Part shown: piece after piece, positions 22,608 to 32,281 of the stretch
Layout of the letters: the number at the start of each line of letters is the position of its first letter
Numbering within the stretch: the stretch's first letter is position 1
Assembly: GCF_029351045.1 (NCBI RefSeq)
Contig: NZ_JARKIN010000001.1
Span: 679,001-743,000 of the forward strand
Direction: 5' to 3'
Length of the DNA stretch: 64,000 nucleotides
Origin: Streptomyces sp. WMMB303
GTDB taxonomy: Bacteria; Actinomycetota; Actinomycetes; Streptomycetales; Streptomycetaceae
Made by a program: the position numbers and the translations under genes
The notes under the pieces: model-generated
The model's database searches: none
Seen by the model: the letters and a program-made list of their open reading frames with translations, nothing else
What the model was told of the DNA's origin: nothing

Positions 22608-25282
22608 CAGGCGTTGCCCCCGGCCTCGGCGACCAGCCGCTCCACCGCGGCCACGGCCTCGTCCACGGCCTCCGGGTTCTGGCCGCCGCCCTGGGCCACG
22701 TCCGGCTTTCCGCCGCCACCGCCACCGAGTGTCCTGGCGGCCGCGCGCACCAGATCACCGGCGCGCAGCCCGGAATCCCTGGCCGCCTCGTTGGTGGCGA
22801 TGACGGTGAGCGGGCGCCCGCCTGTGACGGCGAACAGCGCGACCACGGCGGGGCGGCTGCCGAGCCGCTGGCGGACATCCAGCACCAGGGTGCGCAGATC
22901 GTCGGCCGTGGTGCCGTCCGGCACCCGGGCCGCGGCCAGCGCGGTGCCCCGTACGTCCTTGGCGTCCCCGGCGATCCCCGCGGCGGCCTGCAGCACCTTC
23001 TCGGCGCGGAACCGCTCGATCTCCTTCTCGGCGTCCTTCAGCCGGCCCAGCATCCCGGAGACCCGCTCGGGCAGGTCCTCGGAGCGGCCCTTGAGCAACT
23101 CGGTCAGCTGCGAGACGACGGTGTGCTCGCGGGCGAGGAACTTGTAGGCGTCCACCCCGACCAGCGCCTCGACACGGCGCACCCCCGAGCCGATGGAGGA
23201 CTCGCCGAGCAGCTTGACCAGGCCGAGCTGCGCGGTGTTGTGCACGTGCGTGCCGCCGCACAGCTCCTTGGAGAAGTCGCCGATGGTCACCACACGCACC
23301 GTCTGTCCGTACTTCTCGCCGAACTCGGCCAGCGCGCCCTGCTTCTTGGCGTCGTCGATGCCCATGTACTCGGCGTGCACGTCCAGTTCGCGGGCCAGCA
23401 CCTCGTTGATCTTCTGCTCCACGTCGGTGAGCACCGTGCCGGGTACGGCGGCGGGCGAACCGAAGTCGAAGCGGAACCGGCCCGGGGCGTTCTCCGAACC
23501 GGCCTGCGCGGCCGTCGGACCGAGCGCGTCCCGCAGCGCCTGGTGGGTCAGGTGGGTGGCGCTGTGCGCACGGGCGATGGAGCGGCGCCGGTCCCCGTCG
23601 ATCTCCGCGTAGGCGGACGAGCCCACGGTGACCTCGCCGACCTGCACGGAACCCTTGTGCACGCTGACACCGGGCACCGGCTGCTGGACGTCGCGCACCT
23701 GGACCACGGCGCCGCCCTCCAGCCGGATGCGGCCGGTGTCCGCGAGCTGGCCGCCGCCCTCGGCGTAGAACGGGGTGCGGTCGAGGACGACCTCGACCTC
23801 GTCGCCCTCGCCGGCGGCGGGTGCGGAGGCCCCGTCGACCAGCAGACCGACGACCGTGGCCTCGCCGGAGGTGCCGGCGTAGCCGGTGAAGTCGGTGGAG
23901 CCCGCCGTGTCGGCGATCTCCCGGTAGGCCGACAGGTCGGCGTGGCCGGTCTTCTTCGCCCTGGCGTCGGCCTTGGCGCGCTCCCGCTGCTCCTTCATCA
24001 GTCGGCGGAAGCCCTGTTCGTCCACCGACAGCCCCTGTTCGGCAGCCATCTCCAGGGTGAGGTCGATGGGGAAGCCCCAGGTGTCGTGGAGCTGGAAGGC
24101 CTTGTCGCCGGGCAGCACGGTGCTGCCCTGCTTCCGGGTCTCGGTGACGGCGGTGTCGAGGATGTTCGTACCGGCCTTCAGCGTCTTGAGGAAGGCGGCC
24201 TCCTCGGCGAGCGCGACGGCCTCGATACGCTTCCGGTCGGTGATCAGCTCCGGGTACTGCTGACCCATCGTCGTGATGACGACGTCGATCAGGTCCTCCG
24301 CCACCGGGCCGGTGGCGCCCAGGATGCGCATGTTGCGGATGGCGCGGCGCATGATGCGGCGCAGCACATAGCCGCGGCCCTCGTTGCCGGGGGTGACGCC
24401 GTCGCCGATGAGCATGACGGAGGTGCGGATGTGGTCGCAGACCACGCGCAGCGACACGTCGGTGTCCTCGGCGGCGCCGTAGGCGACCCCGGTCAGCGCG
24501 GTGGCCTTGTCGATGACGGCGCGCGAGGTGTCGATCTCGTACATGTTGTGCACGCCCTGCAGGACCATCGCCAGGCGTTCCAGGCCGAGCCCGGTGTCGA
24601 TGTTCTTGCTGGGCAGCTCACCGAGGATCTCGAAGTCGGTCTTGGTGGTGCCCTCGCCGCGCTCGTACTGCATGAACACGAGGTTCCACAGCTCGACGTA
24701 CCGCTCGTCGTTGACGGCGGGGCCGCCCTCGGGTCCGAACTCGGGGCCGCGGTCGTAGTTGATCTCCGAGCACGGCCCGCACGGGCCGGGTACGCCCATG
24801 GACCAGTAGTTCTCCTCCATGCCCAGGCGCTGGATGCGCTCGGGGGGCACGCCGACGACCTCGCGCCAGATCCGCTCGGCCTCGTCGTCCTGCTCGTAGA
24901 CGGTGATCCACAGCCGCTCGGGGTCGAGTCCGTAGCCGCCCTGCTCCTGCGAGGAGGTCAGCAGCTCCCAGGCGAGCTTCGCGGCCCCCTCCTTGAAGTA
25001 GTCGCCGAAGGAGAAGTTGCCGCACATCTGGAAGAAGGTGCCGTGCCGGGTGGTCTTGCCGACCTCTTCGATGTCCGGCGTCCGCACGCACTTCTGCACG
25101 CTGGTGGCCCGCTGCCAGGGCGGGGTGACCTCGCCCAGGAAGTACGGCTTGAACGGCACCATGCCGGCGGGGACCAGCAGCAGCGTCGGGTCGTCCGCGA
25201 TCAGCGACGCCGATGGCACCACATGGTGCCCCCGCTCCTCGAAGAAGCGCAGCCAGCGGCGGCGGATTTCAGCCGACTCCAT
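22607..25282 (-). CDS. alaS: Alanyl-tRNA synthetase
   Basis: Charges tRNA-Ala and edits Ser/Gly mischarging. The 891 residues follow the standard order: class II catalytic core from residue 1 ([15 protein letters not shown], then [30 protein letters not shown]), tRNA recognition, editing domain with [14 protein letters not shown] and the zinc/editing motif [13 protein letters not shown] (~670), and a C-terminal DHHA1 domain with a Gly-rich [15 protein letters not shown] loop. The ATG shares one base with the stop of the upstream small gene (TGATG). I found no T-box leader. Confidence 0.97.
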   Translation of the reverse strand: MESAEIRRRWLRFFEERGHHVVPSASLIADDPTLLLVPAGMVPFKPYFLGEVTPPWQRATSVQKCVRTPDIEEVGKTTRHGTFFQMCGNFSFGDYFKEGAAKLAWELLTSSQEQGGYGLDPERLWITVYEQDDEAERIWREVVGVPPERIQRLGMEENYWSMGVPGPCGPCSEINYDRGPEFGPEGGPAVNDERYVELWNLVFMQYERGEGTTKTDFEILGELPSKNIDTGLGLERLAMVLQGVHNMYEIDTSRAVIDKATALTGVAYGAAEDTDVSLRVVCDHIRTSVMLIGDGVTPGNEGRGYVLRRIMRRAIRNMRILGATGPVAEDLIDVVITTMGQQYPELITDRKRIEAVALAEEAAFLKTLKAGTNILDTAVTETRKQGSTVLPGDKAFQLHDTWGFPIDLTLEMAAEQGLSVDEQGFRRLMKEQRERAKADARAKKTGHADLSAYREIADTAGSTDFTGYAGTSGEATVVGLLVDGASAPAAGEGDEVEVVLDRTPFYAEGGGQLADTGRIRLEGGAVVQVRDVQQPVPGVSVHKGSVQVGEVTVGSSAYAEIDGDRRRSIARAHSATHLTHQALRDALGPTAAQAGSENAPGRFRFDFGSPAAVPGTVLTDVEQKINEVLARELDVHAEYMGIDDAKKQGALAEFGEKYGQTVRVVTIGDFSKELCGGTHVHNTAQLGLVKLLGESSIGSGVRRVEALVGVDAYKFLAREHTVVSQLTELLKGRSEDLPERVSGMLGRLKDAEKEIERFRAEKVLQAAAGIAGDAKDVRGTALAAARVPDGTTADDLRTLVLDVRQRLGSRPAVVALFAVTGGRPLTVIATNEAARDSGLRAGDLVRAAARTLGGGGGGKPDVAQGGGQNPEAVDEAVAAVERLVAEAGGNA

Positions 25283-25695
25283 CAGTGGTCCTCATTCCGG
25301 TCGTTCGGGTGGTTGGGGGTGGACTGGTGGTCCCGGTACTCATGGTGGGCGGGGAGTTCGCCGCCGGGCGGCCGGGCGGCCTGCCCGCGCAGCACCGCCC
25401 GCTCCGGCTGCCGCGGGAGGGGGGCGGACGTGGCGGCCGGGAGTTCCCGGTACCGGTCGGCCTCCTCGGGTTCCGACAGACCCAGTGCGTCCTTGAGTTC
25501 GCCCTCCCGCTGGGCCATGCCCGCGCGCACGTCGAGCGCGAACTCCTTCAGCCGGTGGCCGCCTTCGACGGCCTTGTCGGCGGCGCGCAGCGCCAGCGCG
25601 TCCGGCGCGAGGCTGCGGATCTTGCGCTGGACCTTGGTGGTGGCCCAGACACCGGCTGCGGCGCCGGTGGTGAACCAGAAGGCTCGGCGGATCAT
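25282..25695 (-). CDS. Small membrane-associated protein upstream of alaS (DUF6167-type)
   Basis: A 137-residue protein of unknown function. The first ~20 residues ([20 protein letters not shown]) form a hydrophobic, probably membrane-inserted segment. They are followed by a basic patch ([12 protein letters not shown]), an amphipathic helix around residues 35-75, and a low-complexity Pro/Arg/His tail (~85-137). It lies between the DUF948 gene and alaS with a 6-base gap and a 1-base overlap, a trio I recall as conserved across Streptomyces. It may partner the DUF948 protein at the membrane; that is inference. Confidence 0.8.
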   Translation of the reverse strand: MIRRAFWFTTGAAAGVWATTKVQRKIRSLAPDALALRAADKAVEGGHRLKEFALDVRAGMAQREGELKDALGLSEPEEADRYRELPAATSAPLPRQPERAVLRGQAARPPGGELPAHHEYRDHQSTPNHPNDRNEDH

Positions 25696-25701
25696 CCGGG
25701 T

Positions 25702-26142
25702 TCAGCCCCTTCCACGCTTGCGGCCGCCACGGCGGGCGGCGGGTACGGTGCGGCCGACGACCACGCCGCGGCCCGCGCGCGGCTCCCGCTCCGATCCGTC
25801 CTTGCGCCCCAGCGCGCGGCGTACGCCGTAGCCGAAGGCGGCGACCTTGACGAGCGGGCCGCCGAAGGTGGTCGAGACGGTGGAGGAGAGCGCGGAGGCG
25901 TTGGAGGTGACCTCCTGGACGTCCGTCGCGATGGCGTCGACGCGGTCGAGCTGGGTCTGCGCGGAACGGACGGTTGCCGACGCCTCTCCCAGGAGGGGGA
26001 CCGCCTGTTCCGTCACACCTGTCACCAGCTTGGTCGCCGCCCTGAGCGTCTGCGCGAGCCTCACCAGCACGACGGCGAGGAACGACACCAGGATCGCCCA
26101 GAAGACGGCCACGAGGAGGCCGGCCACTTCTCCACCGGACAC
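25702..26142 (-). CDS. DUF948 membrane protein
   Basis: A 146-residue protein with an N-terminal membrane helix (VAGLLVAVFWAILVSFLAVVLVRLA, about 6-30), a long amphipathic helix to ~100 typical of DUF948 (general-stress/YtxG-like) proteins, and a very basic Arg/Gly tail (~110-146, RKDGSEREPRAGRG onward). The helix probably forms a coiled coil under the membrane. The GTG start at 26142 has AAGGGA about 11 bases upstream. It is the first gene of the run leading into alaS, downstream of the rpsD terminator. Function is unknown. Confidence 0.85.
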   Translation of the reverse strand: MSGGEVAGLLVAVFWAILVSFLAVVLVRLAQTLRAATKLVTGVTEQAVPLLGEASATVRSAQTQLDRVDAIATDVQEVTSNASALSSTVSTTFGGPLVKVAAFGYGVRRALGRKDGSEREPRAGRGVVVGRTVPAARRGGRKRGRG

Positions 26143-26297
26143 GCTGCACCGCTTCCCTTGAGGTCATGGGGGTCGGCCGCCGCTCGCCGGGTGGCCGACC
26201 GCGGCGGCGTACGCGGTACCGACCTTATCGCGCCGGACCGCCGCGTCCGTACCGCATTCCGGGGCGGCGCAAGCGCACCGCAGCGGCGCACCCGGGA

Positions 26298-26368
26298 TTT
26301 CCGGGCGCCCGGAAACGCCGCAGCCCGCCGTGCCCGTACCGGGGGAACCGGCGCCGGGCAGGCGGGCT
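26298..26368 (-). terminator. Double hairpin downstream of rpsD
   Basis: AGCCCGCC-G-TGCCCG (26322-26336) pairs with CGGGCAGGCGGGCT (26355-26368), a 14-bp stem with one bulge, starting 26 bases after the rpsD stop. Behind it lies a perfect 18-base palindrome TTTCCGGGCGCCCGGAAA (26298-26315). Together they look like a tandem terminator for a highly expressed ribosomal-protein gene. Confidence 0.7.
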
Positions 26369-26393
26369 GGCGGGGCTGGGCCGCAGCGGACGG

Positions 26394-27005
26394 TCAGCGG
26401 GCGTAGTACTCGACCACGAGCTGCTCGTCGCAGATCACCGGGATCTCCTTGCGGTTGGGGTCCCGGTCCAGACGGAAGGCGAGCGCCTGCAGGTTGACCT
26501 GGAGGTAGCGCGGGGTCTCACCCTCGCCCGCGTAGCCGCCCTCGCGGGCGACCTGGAAGGGGTGCTTGCTGCGGCTGCGCTCGCGGACCATCACCACGTC
26601 GTCGGGACGGACGCGGAAGGAGGGCTTGTCGACCTTGCGGTCGTTGACCGCGATGTGGCCGTGCACCACCATCTGCCGGGCCTGGTAGATGGTGCGGGCC
26701 AGGCCGGAGCGGAGCACGAGCGCGTCCAGCCGCCGCTCCAGCTCGATGACCAGGGCCTCACCCGTCTTGACCTCGGTCTTGCGGGCGCGCTCGTAGGCGC
26801 GGCGCATCTGGCTCTCGCTGATGTCGTACTGGGCGCGCAGCCGCTGCTTCTCCAGCAGCCGGACCTTGTAGTCACTGTTCTGCTTGCGGCCCCGGCCGTG
26901 CTCCCCGGGCGGGTACGGGCGCTGTTCGAAGTACTTGACGGCCTTCGGGGTCAGCGCGACGCCCAGGGCACGCGACTTCTTGACCTTGGGACGCGACTGG
27001 TTCAC
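26394..27005 (-). CDS. rpsD: Ribosomal protein S4
   Basis: S4 nucleates 30S assembly on the 5' domain of 16S rRNA. The 203-residue protein lacks the N-terminal zinc-binding cysteines (it opens [21 protein letters not shown]), so it is the zinc-free form. The S4 RNA-binding domain is at about 92-150 ([27 protein letters not shown]). It stands alone, as in other Streptomyces, rather than in the alpha operon. The start is GTG 27005 with GGAGG 10 bases upstream. An iron-box-like palindrome lies 23-41 bases upstream, shared with the divergent gene. Confidence 0.96.
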   Translation of the reverse strand: MNQSRPKVKKSRALGVALTPKAVKYFEQRPYPPGEHGRGRKQNSDYKVRLLEKQRLRAQYDISESQMRRAYERARKTEVKTGEALVIELERRLDALVLRSGLARTIYQARQMVVHGHIAVNDRKVDKPSFRVRPDDVVMVRERSRSKHPFQVAREGGYAGEGETPRYLQVNLQALAFRLDRDPNRKEIPVICDEQLVVEYYAR

Positions 27006-27027
27006 GTTGAACGGACCTCCGTGTAAG

Positions 27028-27046
27028 TTAGGTGAGCCTTACCTTA
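27028..27046. promoter_or_regulatory. Iron-box-like palindrome (DmdR/IdeR type)
   Basis: TTAGGTGAGCCTTACCTTA matches the 19-base DtxR-family consensus TTAGGTTAGGCTCACCTAA at 15 of 19 positions by my count (consensus from memory). It lies 15-33 bases before the DUF2470 start and 23-41 bases before rpsD on the other strand, so it must overlap the promoter of one or both. Binding by Fe-DmdR is inferred. Confidence 0.72.
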
Positions 27047-27060
27047 GCCGAGGAGTACGT

Positions 27061-27864
27061 ATGTTTCGACCTGGGATCCCCCTGCCCGGCACCGACGCCG
27101 AGGAGGAACAGCCGCGTCCCGTGGAAGACGCCCGGCAGCCGACCGCCGCCGAACGGGTACGAACCCTCGCACAATCCAGCGTATCCGCCCTGCTGACCAT
27201 TCCCGGAGCCGAGCCCGACCTGCGGGAACCCGGCTCCGGCATCCCCCAGGTCCGCACCGTCACCCCGGAGGGCGATGTCCTGCTGCTGGTCGCCGCCGAC
27301 TCGCCGGAGGCCCGGGTGAGCGCCTACGCGCAGGACGACGACCTCACCGCGGTGATGGAGATCACGGATGTGGCACCCGTCTCCGTACCGCACCGGGTCC
27401 GGGGCCGCGCCTGGATCGCCGGCTGGCTCACCCCGGTACGCGGTGAGGACCGCGCGGCCTGCGCCCGGCTGCTCGCCGAAGCGGCCCCCGCGGAGCCGGT
27501 CGCGGGGACCTCGCGGCGGATGCTGCGACTGGAGGTCGGCGAGTGCTGGATCGACGACCTGTGGGGCGCGGAGTCCGTGGAACCCGACGCCTTCGCCGCC
27601 GCCGCGCCCGACCCGCTCGCCGACCACGAGGCGGAGCTGCTGCAGCACCTGGCCGCCGCCCACCGGGAGCAGGTGCACGGGCTGTGCGCCTGTCAGGGGT
27701 GGGAGCAGGCGGTCCCGGTGGCCCTCGACCGGTTCGGGCTGCGGGTGCGGGGCTGGAGTGCGCGCGGAGCATGCGCGGACGCCCGCTTCGACTTCGCCGA
27801 GCCGGTCGGCACGGTGGCCGAGCTGCGCCGCGCGATGCACGGCCTGTTCGCCGCGGGCGGCTGA
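27061..27864 (+). CDS. DUF2470 protein (HugZ/PNPOx-like), putatively iron-regulated
   Basis: A 267-residue protein with a split-barrel PNPOx/HugZ-like N-terminal part (about 30-170: AAERVRTLAQSSVSALLTIPG, GDVLLLVAADS, GRAWIAGWLTP) and a C-terminal DUF2470 domain (~185-262, starting LADHEAELLQHLAAAH). Related HugZ proteins bind or degrade haem, but I do not see enough to claim catalysis. The ATG at 27061 has GAGGAG 8 bases upstream; the frame is open further upstream but crosses rpsD. The iron-box-like operator just before it suggests derepression under iron limitation, fitting a haem or iron role. It is monocistronic, ending at a large hairpin. Confidence 0.85.
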   Translation: MFRPGIPLPGTDAEEEQPRPVEDARQPTAAERVRTLAQSSVSALLTIPGAEPDLREPGSGIPQVRTVTPEGDVLLLVAADSPEARVSAYAQDDDLTAVMEITDVAPVSVPHRVRGRAWIAGWLTPVRGEDRAACARLLAEAAPAEPVAGTSRRMLRLEVGECWIDDLWGAESVEPDAFAAAAPDPLADHEAELLQHLAAAHREQVHGLCACQGWEQAVPVALDRFGLRVRGWSARGACADARFDFAEPVGTVAELRRAMHGLFAAGG

Positions 27865-27891
27865 CCGACCCGCTCGCGGGCAGCGGAGAGC

Positions 27892-27934
27892 GGCCGGCGG
27901 GAGGGGTGCGGCGCACCCCTCCCTCCCGCCGGCC
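27892..27934. terminator. Bidirectional terminator between DUF2470 gene and rarA
   Basis: GGCCGGCGGGAGGGGTGC (27892-27909) pairs with GCACCCCTCCCTCCCGCCGGCC (27913-27934) with a 4-base bulge and 3-base loop. It sits between two convergent genes, 28 bases from one stop and 7 from the other. Confidence 0.75.
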
Positions 27935-27940
27935 TGTGGC

Positions 27941-29296
27941 TCAGTCCTCCTCGCCGCGCAGCCGGGCACGGACCCGGTCGGCGATGTCGGCGTAGCGGGC
28001 CTCGGCGCCGTAGCGGGTGGGTTCGTAGTACCGCCGCCCGTGCACCGCGTCGGGTGCGTACTGCTGCGCCGCGATCCCGCCCGGCAGGTCGTGCGGGTAC
28101 TGGTAGCCCGCGCCGTGACCGAGCTGCTGCGAGCCCTGGTAGTGGCTGTCCCGCAGATGCGCCGGAACAGGTCCGGCCAGCCCCGCGCGGACGTCCGCCA
28201 GCGCCGCGTCGATCGCGAGGTAGGCCGCGTTCGACTTGGGTGCGAGGGCGAGCGCGACCGTGGCCTGGCCGAGGGTGATCCGCGCCTCGGGGAAGCCGAT
28301 CAGGGCGACGGCCTGCGCCGCGGCGACCGCCGTCTGCAGCGCCGTCGGATCCGCCAGCCCGATGTCCTCGCTCGCGGAGATCATCAGGCGCCGTGCGATG
28401 AACCGGGGGTCCTCGCCGGCCTCGATCATCCGCGCGAGGTAGTGCAGCGCGGCGTCTACATCGGAGCCCCGGATGGACTTGATCAGCGCACTGGCCACGT
28501 CGTAGTGCTGGTCCCCGGCCCGGTCGTACTTCACCGCGGCCCGGTCGACCGCCTCCTCCACCGTGGCCAGCGAGATCGCGGACTCGCCCTTGGCGAGCGC
28601 CGCGCCCGCGCCGGCCTCCAGCGCCGTCAGCGCACGCCGGGCGTCGCCCCCCGCGATCCGCAGCAGGTGCCCCTCGGAGTCCTCGGGGAGCGTCACCCGG
28701 GCCGCCAGGCCCCGCTCCTCGGTCAGGGCGCGGCGCAGCAGCCCGCGGATGTCCTCGTCGGTCAGCGGCTCCAGCGTCAGCAGCAGCGAGCGGGACAGCA
28801 GCGGGGAGATCACCGAGAAGTAGGGGTTCTCGGTGGTGGCCGCGATCAGGGTCACCCAACGGTTCTCCACCGCGGGCAGCAGGGAGTCCTGCTGGGCCTT
28901 GCTGAAGCGGTGGATCTCGTCGAGGAAGAGGACGGTGTCCTTGCCGTAGGCGCCGGAGGCACGACGCGCGCCGTCGATGACACTGCGTACTTCCTTGACC
29001 CCGGCGGTGATCGCCGACAGTTCCACGAACCGCTTGTCGGTGGCCTGGCTGACCACGTAGGCCAGGGTCGTCTTCCCGGTGCCCGGCGGTCCCCACAGCA
29101 GCACGGACGAGGTTCCGGCCGGGCCGCCGCCACCCTCCCCCACCAGACGGCGCAGCGGAGATCCGGGGCGCAGCAGATGCTGCTGCCCCACGACCTCGTC
29201 CAGGGTGCGCGGGCGCATCCGGACCGCGAGGGGGCTGGCCGACGGGTCCTTCGCCTGGCGGTCCTCTGCTGCTGCGGTGAATAGGTCGGGTTCCAC
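27941..29296 (-). CDS. rarA: Replication-associated recombination protein RarA (MgsA)
   Basis: An AAA+ clamp-loader-like ATPase acting at stalled replication forks. The 451 residues have the N-terminal [16 protein letters not shown] box, Walker [11 protein letters not shown] (68-77), Walker B FLDEIHRF near 123-130, sensor 1 [10 protein letters not shown] and the C-terminal RarA-specific oligomerisation part ([26 protein letters not shown] and later [19 protein letters not shown]). The start is GTG 29296 with AGGG 9 bases upstream. It follows the VKOR-like and hisS genes on the same strand. Confidence 0.95.
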   Translation of the reverse strand: MEPDLFTAAAEDRQAKDPSASPLAVRMRPRTLDEVVGQQHLLRPGSPLRRLVGEGGGGPAGTSSVLLWGPPGTGKTTLAYVVSQATDKRFVELSAITAGVKEVRSVIDGARRASGAYGKDTVLFLDEIHRFSKAQQDSLLPAVENRWVTLIAATTENPYFSVISPLLSRSLLLTLEPLTDEDIRGLLRRALTEERGLAARVTLPEDSEGHLLRIAGGDARRALTALEAGAGAALAKGESAISLATVEEAVDRAAVKYDRAGDQHYDVASALIKSIRGSDVDAALHYLARMIEAGEDPRFIARRLMISASEDIGLADPTALQTAVAAAQAVALIGFPEARITLGQATVALALAPKSNAAYLAIDAALADVRAGLAGPVPAHLRDSHYQGSQQLGHGAGYQYPHDLPGGIAAQQYAPDAVHGRRYYEPTRYGAEARYADIADRVRARLRGEED

Positions 29297-29364
29297 GACG
29301 GAAACCCTAAGTCAGCCCACCGACAGCCGCGGCCCCCAGCCGGCCGGGCCGCGCGGGCCCGGCC

Positions 29365-30000
29365 TCAGCCGGTCCAGAAGTCCCACCAGCGGGTCAGCAC
29401 CAGGATGCCGATCACCCCGATGTGCAGCACCGGCACCACCCACGGGAACTCGTCCGCGAAGCCGCGCACCGCCGCGGGAGCCGGCAGGAAACCGCTGCGG
29501 ACGTTGTGCGCGGTCACGTACCAGAACATGATGATCGTCGCGACCCACGCCAGGCAGCACCACAGGCACAGGTTCCCGATGGTGTACAGCGACTGGTACT
29601 GGAGCCAGGTCACGAAGCCGACGCCGAACAGACAGCCCGCGTTGAAGGTCAGCCAGTACCAGCGTGGGAAGGCGGCGCGGGTGAGCAGGGTGACGCCGAC
29701 GCAGATGACGATTCCGTAGGCCACCAGCCCGATCATCGGGTTGGGCGCGCCGAAGGCCGAAGCCTGGTCGCTCTGCATGATGTTGCCGCAGGCGACGACC
29801 GGGTTGATGCTGCACGCCGGTTTGAAGTCCTTGTCCTCCAGAAGTTCGAACTTGTCGAGCGTGATCACCCAGGCCGCGAGCAGCCCCGCGGCTGCGGTGA
29901 CGATGAGCATCCAGGCGAAGGCCCTGCTCGCTCCGACGGCACCCCCCTTCGGTGCGTTCGCGCCCGTGTGCGCCTCGTCGAGGGGTGCCGTCGTCGTCAT
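29365..30000 (-). CDS. Vitamin K epoxide reductase (VKOR) family membrane protein
   Basis: A 211-residue protein with about five membrane helices. VKOR homologues reoxidise DsbA-like proteins by passing electrons to quinone. Both cysteine pairs are present: the loop pair in CSINPVVACG (about 63-72) and the active CXXC in GNLCLWCCLAW, which carries an extra third cysteine. No DsbA domain is fused. A DsbA-like cytoplasmic-type protein lies 32 kb away in this window, but the natural exported partner is not here. It is downstream of hisS on the same strand, with a 67-base gap. The start is ATG 30000. Confidence 0.92.
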   Translation of the reverse strand: MTTTAPLDEAHTGANAPKGGAVGASRAFAWMLIVTAAAGLLAAWVITLDKFELLEDKDFKPACSINPVVACGNIMQSDQASAFGAPNPMIGLVAYGIVICVGVTLLTRAAFPRWYWLTFNAGCLFGVGFVTWLQYQSLYTIGNLCLWCCLAWVATIIMFWYVTAHNVRSGFLPAPAAVRGFADEFPWVVPVLHIGVIGILVLTRWWDFWTG

Positions 30001-30067
30001 AGCCGTTCTCGTCCCGTCATCAGGTCATGGCCGGTTGGGGCACATTCTGCCCCAACCGGCCCTCCGG

Positions 30068-31330
30068 TCACCGCAGCTCGGCTCGCACTTCGGCCACCAC
30101 CCGGTCCAGCGGGAGGGCCTGCTGCTCGCCGCTGGCGAGGTCCTTGAGCTGGGCCACGCCCTCGGCGAGGTCGCGGTCCCCGAGCAGCAGCGCGAACCGG
30201 GCCCCGGAACGGTCGGCCGATTTCATGGCGTTCTTCATGCCCTTGCCGCCGTAGGCCAGGTCCGCCGCGACGCCCTCCCGGCGCAGCTCGGTGACCAGCC
30301 GGAAGAGCGCACGGCGTGCCTCGTCGCCCAGCGGTACGGCGAACAGCTCGGTGGCCGGGGCCAGTTCGAGCTCGACACCTTCGGCCTCCAGCGCCAGGAC
30401 CGTGCGGTCCACGCCCAGGGCCCAGCCGACGGACGGCAGCGCGGGGCCGCCGATCATCTCGGAAAGACCGTCGTACCGGCCGCCGCCGCCGATGGCCGAC
30501 TGCGCACCGAGGCCGTCGTGTACGAACTCGAAAGTGGTACGCGTGTAGTAGTCGAGCCCGCGCACCAGCCGGGGATCGTCCTCGAAGGGCACGCCCGCCT
30601 CGGTGAGCAGCGCCCGCACCTCCTCGTGGAACGCCTTGCACTCCGCGCACAGGTGGTCGCGCATCATCGGCGCGCCGGTCAGCTGCCGCCGTACGCTCTC
30701 CCGCTTGTCGTCCAGCACCCGCAGCGGATTGATGTCGATCCGGGCGCGGGTGTCCTCGTCCAGGTCGAGCCCGCGCAGGAAGTCCTGGAGCGCGGCCCGG
30801 TAGTCCGGGCGGCAGGTGCGGTCGCCGAGCGAGTTGAGGAGCAGCCGGAAGCCGGTCAGCCCCAGCGAGCGGTACGCGTCGCAGGCGAGGACGATCAGCT
30901 CGGCGTCGAGCGTGGGGTCCTCGGTACCCACCGCCTCGGCTCCCACCTGCGAGAAGTGGCGGTAGCGCCCCTTCTGCGGGCGCTCGTAGCGGTAGTAGGA
31001 GCCCGAATACCACAGCTTCACCGGGAGGTTGCCCGCCCGGTGCAGGTTGGCCTCCAGCGCGGCGCGCAGCACCGAGGCGGTGCCCTCGGGGCGCAGCGCC
31101 AGCTCGTCGCCGCCCTTGGTGGTGAGGGTGTACATCTCCTTGGTCACGATGTCGGTGGACTCGCCGACTCCGCGTGCGAACAGCTCGACGCTCTCGAACC
31201 CGGGCGTCTCCACGTATCCGTAGCCGGACCTGCGCAGCGGTGCGGCGATGGCCTCACGCACGGCGAGATACCTCGCGGAGTCGGGCGGCAGCAGATCGTA
31301 GGTGCCCTTGGGGGCCTTGAAGGTGCTCAT
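30068..31330 (-). CDS. hisS: Histidyl-tRNA synthetase
   Basis: A class II synthetase charging tRNA-His. The 420-residue protein has motif 1 region [15 protein letters not shown] at the start, motif 2 [22 protein letters not shown], the two histidine-binding blocks ([13 protein letters not shown] and [11 protein letters not shown]) and a C-terminal anticodon-binding domain (~325-420). I use ATG 31330 (MSTFKAPKG), 11 bases after the stop of the metallo-hydrolase gene. The frame is open upstream through that gene, but the extra residues are not HisRS-like. Confidence 0.96.
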   Translation of the reverse strand: MSTFKAPKGTYDLLPPDSARYLAVREAIAAPLRRSGYGYVETPGFESVELFARGVGESTDIVTKEMYTLTTKGGDELALRPEGTASVLRAALEANLHRAGNLPVKLWYSGSYYRYERPQKGRYRHFSQVGAEAVGTEDPTLDAELIVLACDAYRSLGLTGFRLLLNSLGDRTCRPDYRAALQDFLRGLDLDEDTRARIDINPLRVLDDKRESVRRQLTGAPMMRDHLCAECKAFHEEVRALLTEAGVPFEDDPRLVRGLDYYTRTTFEFVHDGLGAQSAIGGGGRYDGLSEMIGGPALPSVGWALGVDRTVLALEAEGVELELAPATELFAVPLGDEARRALFRLVTELRREGVAADLAYGGKGMKNAMKSADRSGARFALLLGDRDLAEGVAQLKDLASGEQQALPLDRVVAEVRAELR

Positions 31331-31341
31331 GTGGCTTCTCG

Positions 31342-32067
31342 TCACATTCCTCGTCGCGGGGCGGCCGCGGCATCGCTGCCGCCGCCTCCCGGGCCGTGCT
31401 CCGCCACCTGTCGCAGGAAGGGGTTGGTGGCGCGCTCGCGGCCGATGGTCGTCTGGTGCATGTGCCCGGGCAGGACCACGGTCTCGTCCTCCAGCGGAAG
31501 GCACACGCGCGCCAGGGAGCGGAGGATCTCGTCCGGGTCGCCGCCGGGCAGATCGGTGCGTCCGATGGAGCCGGGGAACAGCAGGTCGCCCGAGAACAGC
31601 ACCGGCGGGACATCCGCCTGTTCGGGCATCCGGAAGGTCACCGACCCCTGGGTATGGCCGGGCGCGTGCGCGACGCCCAGTTCCAGTCCCGCCAGGTTCA
31701 GGACCGCGCCGTCGGCCAGCTCCGCCACGTCGTCCGGCTCGCCGACCGTCAGCTCGCCCATCAGGGGCTGCCCGATCGTCATTCCCAGCGCCTTCTCCGG
31801 ATCGCTCATCATGTAGCGGTCGTCCGGGTGGATCCAGGCGGGTACGCCGTGCGCGCCGCAGACCGGGACGACGGACGCCACATGATCGATGTGGCCGTGC
31901 GTGAGGATCACCGCGACCGGCTTGAGCCGGTGCTTGGCGACGACCTCCTCGACGCCCTGCGCGGCCTGGTGGCCCGGATCGATGATCACGCACTCCTCGC
32001 CGGCGGCGGGGGCGACCAGATAGCAGTTGGTCCCCCAGGCCCCGGCGGGGAACCCGGCAACGAGCAC
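31342..32067 (-). CDS. Metallo-beta-lactamase-fold hydrolase (glyoxalase II-like)
   Basis: A 241-residue hydrolase with the dimetal signature THGHIDHV (56-63), the later APGHTQGSV histidine, [13 protein letters not shown] with the bridging Asp, and [11 protein letters not shown] as the last histidine. The fold and motifs match YcbL/glyoxalase II relatives, but the substrate is unknown. A homologue sits directly upstream of hisS in mycobacteria too. The start is GTG 32067 with AAGGA upstream; an ATG at 32080 is out of frame. The last ~20 residues are Gly/Ala-rich. Confidence 0.9.
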   Translation of the reverse strand: MLVAGFPAGAWGTNCYLVAPAAGEECVIIDPGHQAAQGVEEVVAKHRLKPVAVILTHGHIDHVASVVPVCGAHGVPAWIHPDDRYMMSDPEKALGMTIGQPLMGELTVGEPDDVAELADGAVLNLAGLELGVAHAPGHTQGSVTFRMPEQADVPPVLFSGDLLFPGSIGRTDLPGGDPDEILRSLARVCLPLEDETVVLPGHMHQTTIGRERATNPFLRQVAEHGPGGGGSDAAAAPRRGM

Positions 32068-32281
32068 GATCGTCCTTCATTCGTCCGACAGCGGGAGCGG
32101 CGACGCGGCCGGGCAGGCCGTCCGCCGGTCAGGAGCTGCCAGCCTACCGGCGCGGGTGCCGGCGGAGCCAACCAGTAGCGGGCGGCGCGTACCCGTGAGG
32201 AGGGCGTATACGGTACGTGAGGTCCCGCAGGTGCGACGCCTCGAAGACGCCCTCGCCAGACGCCTCGAAGGAGACGAGACC

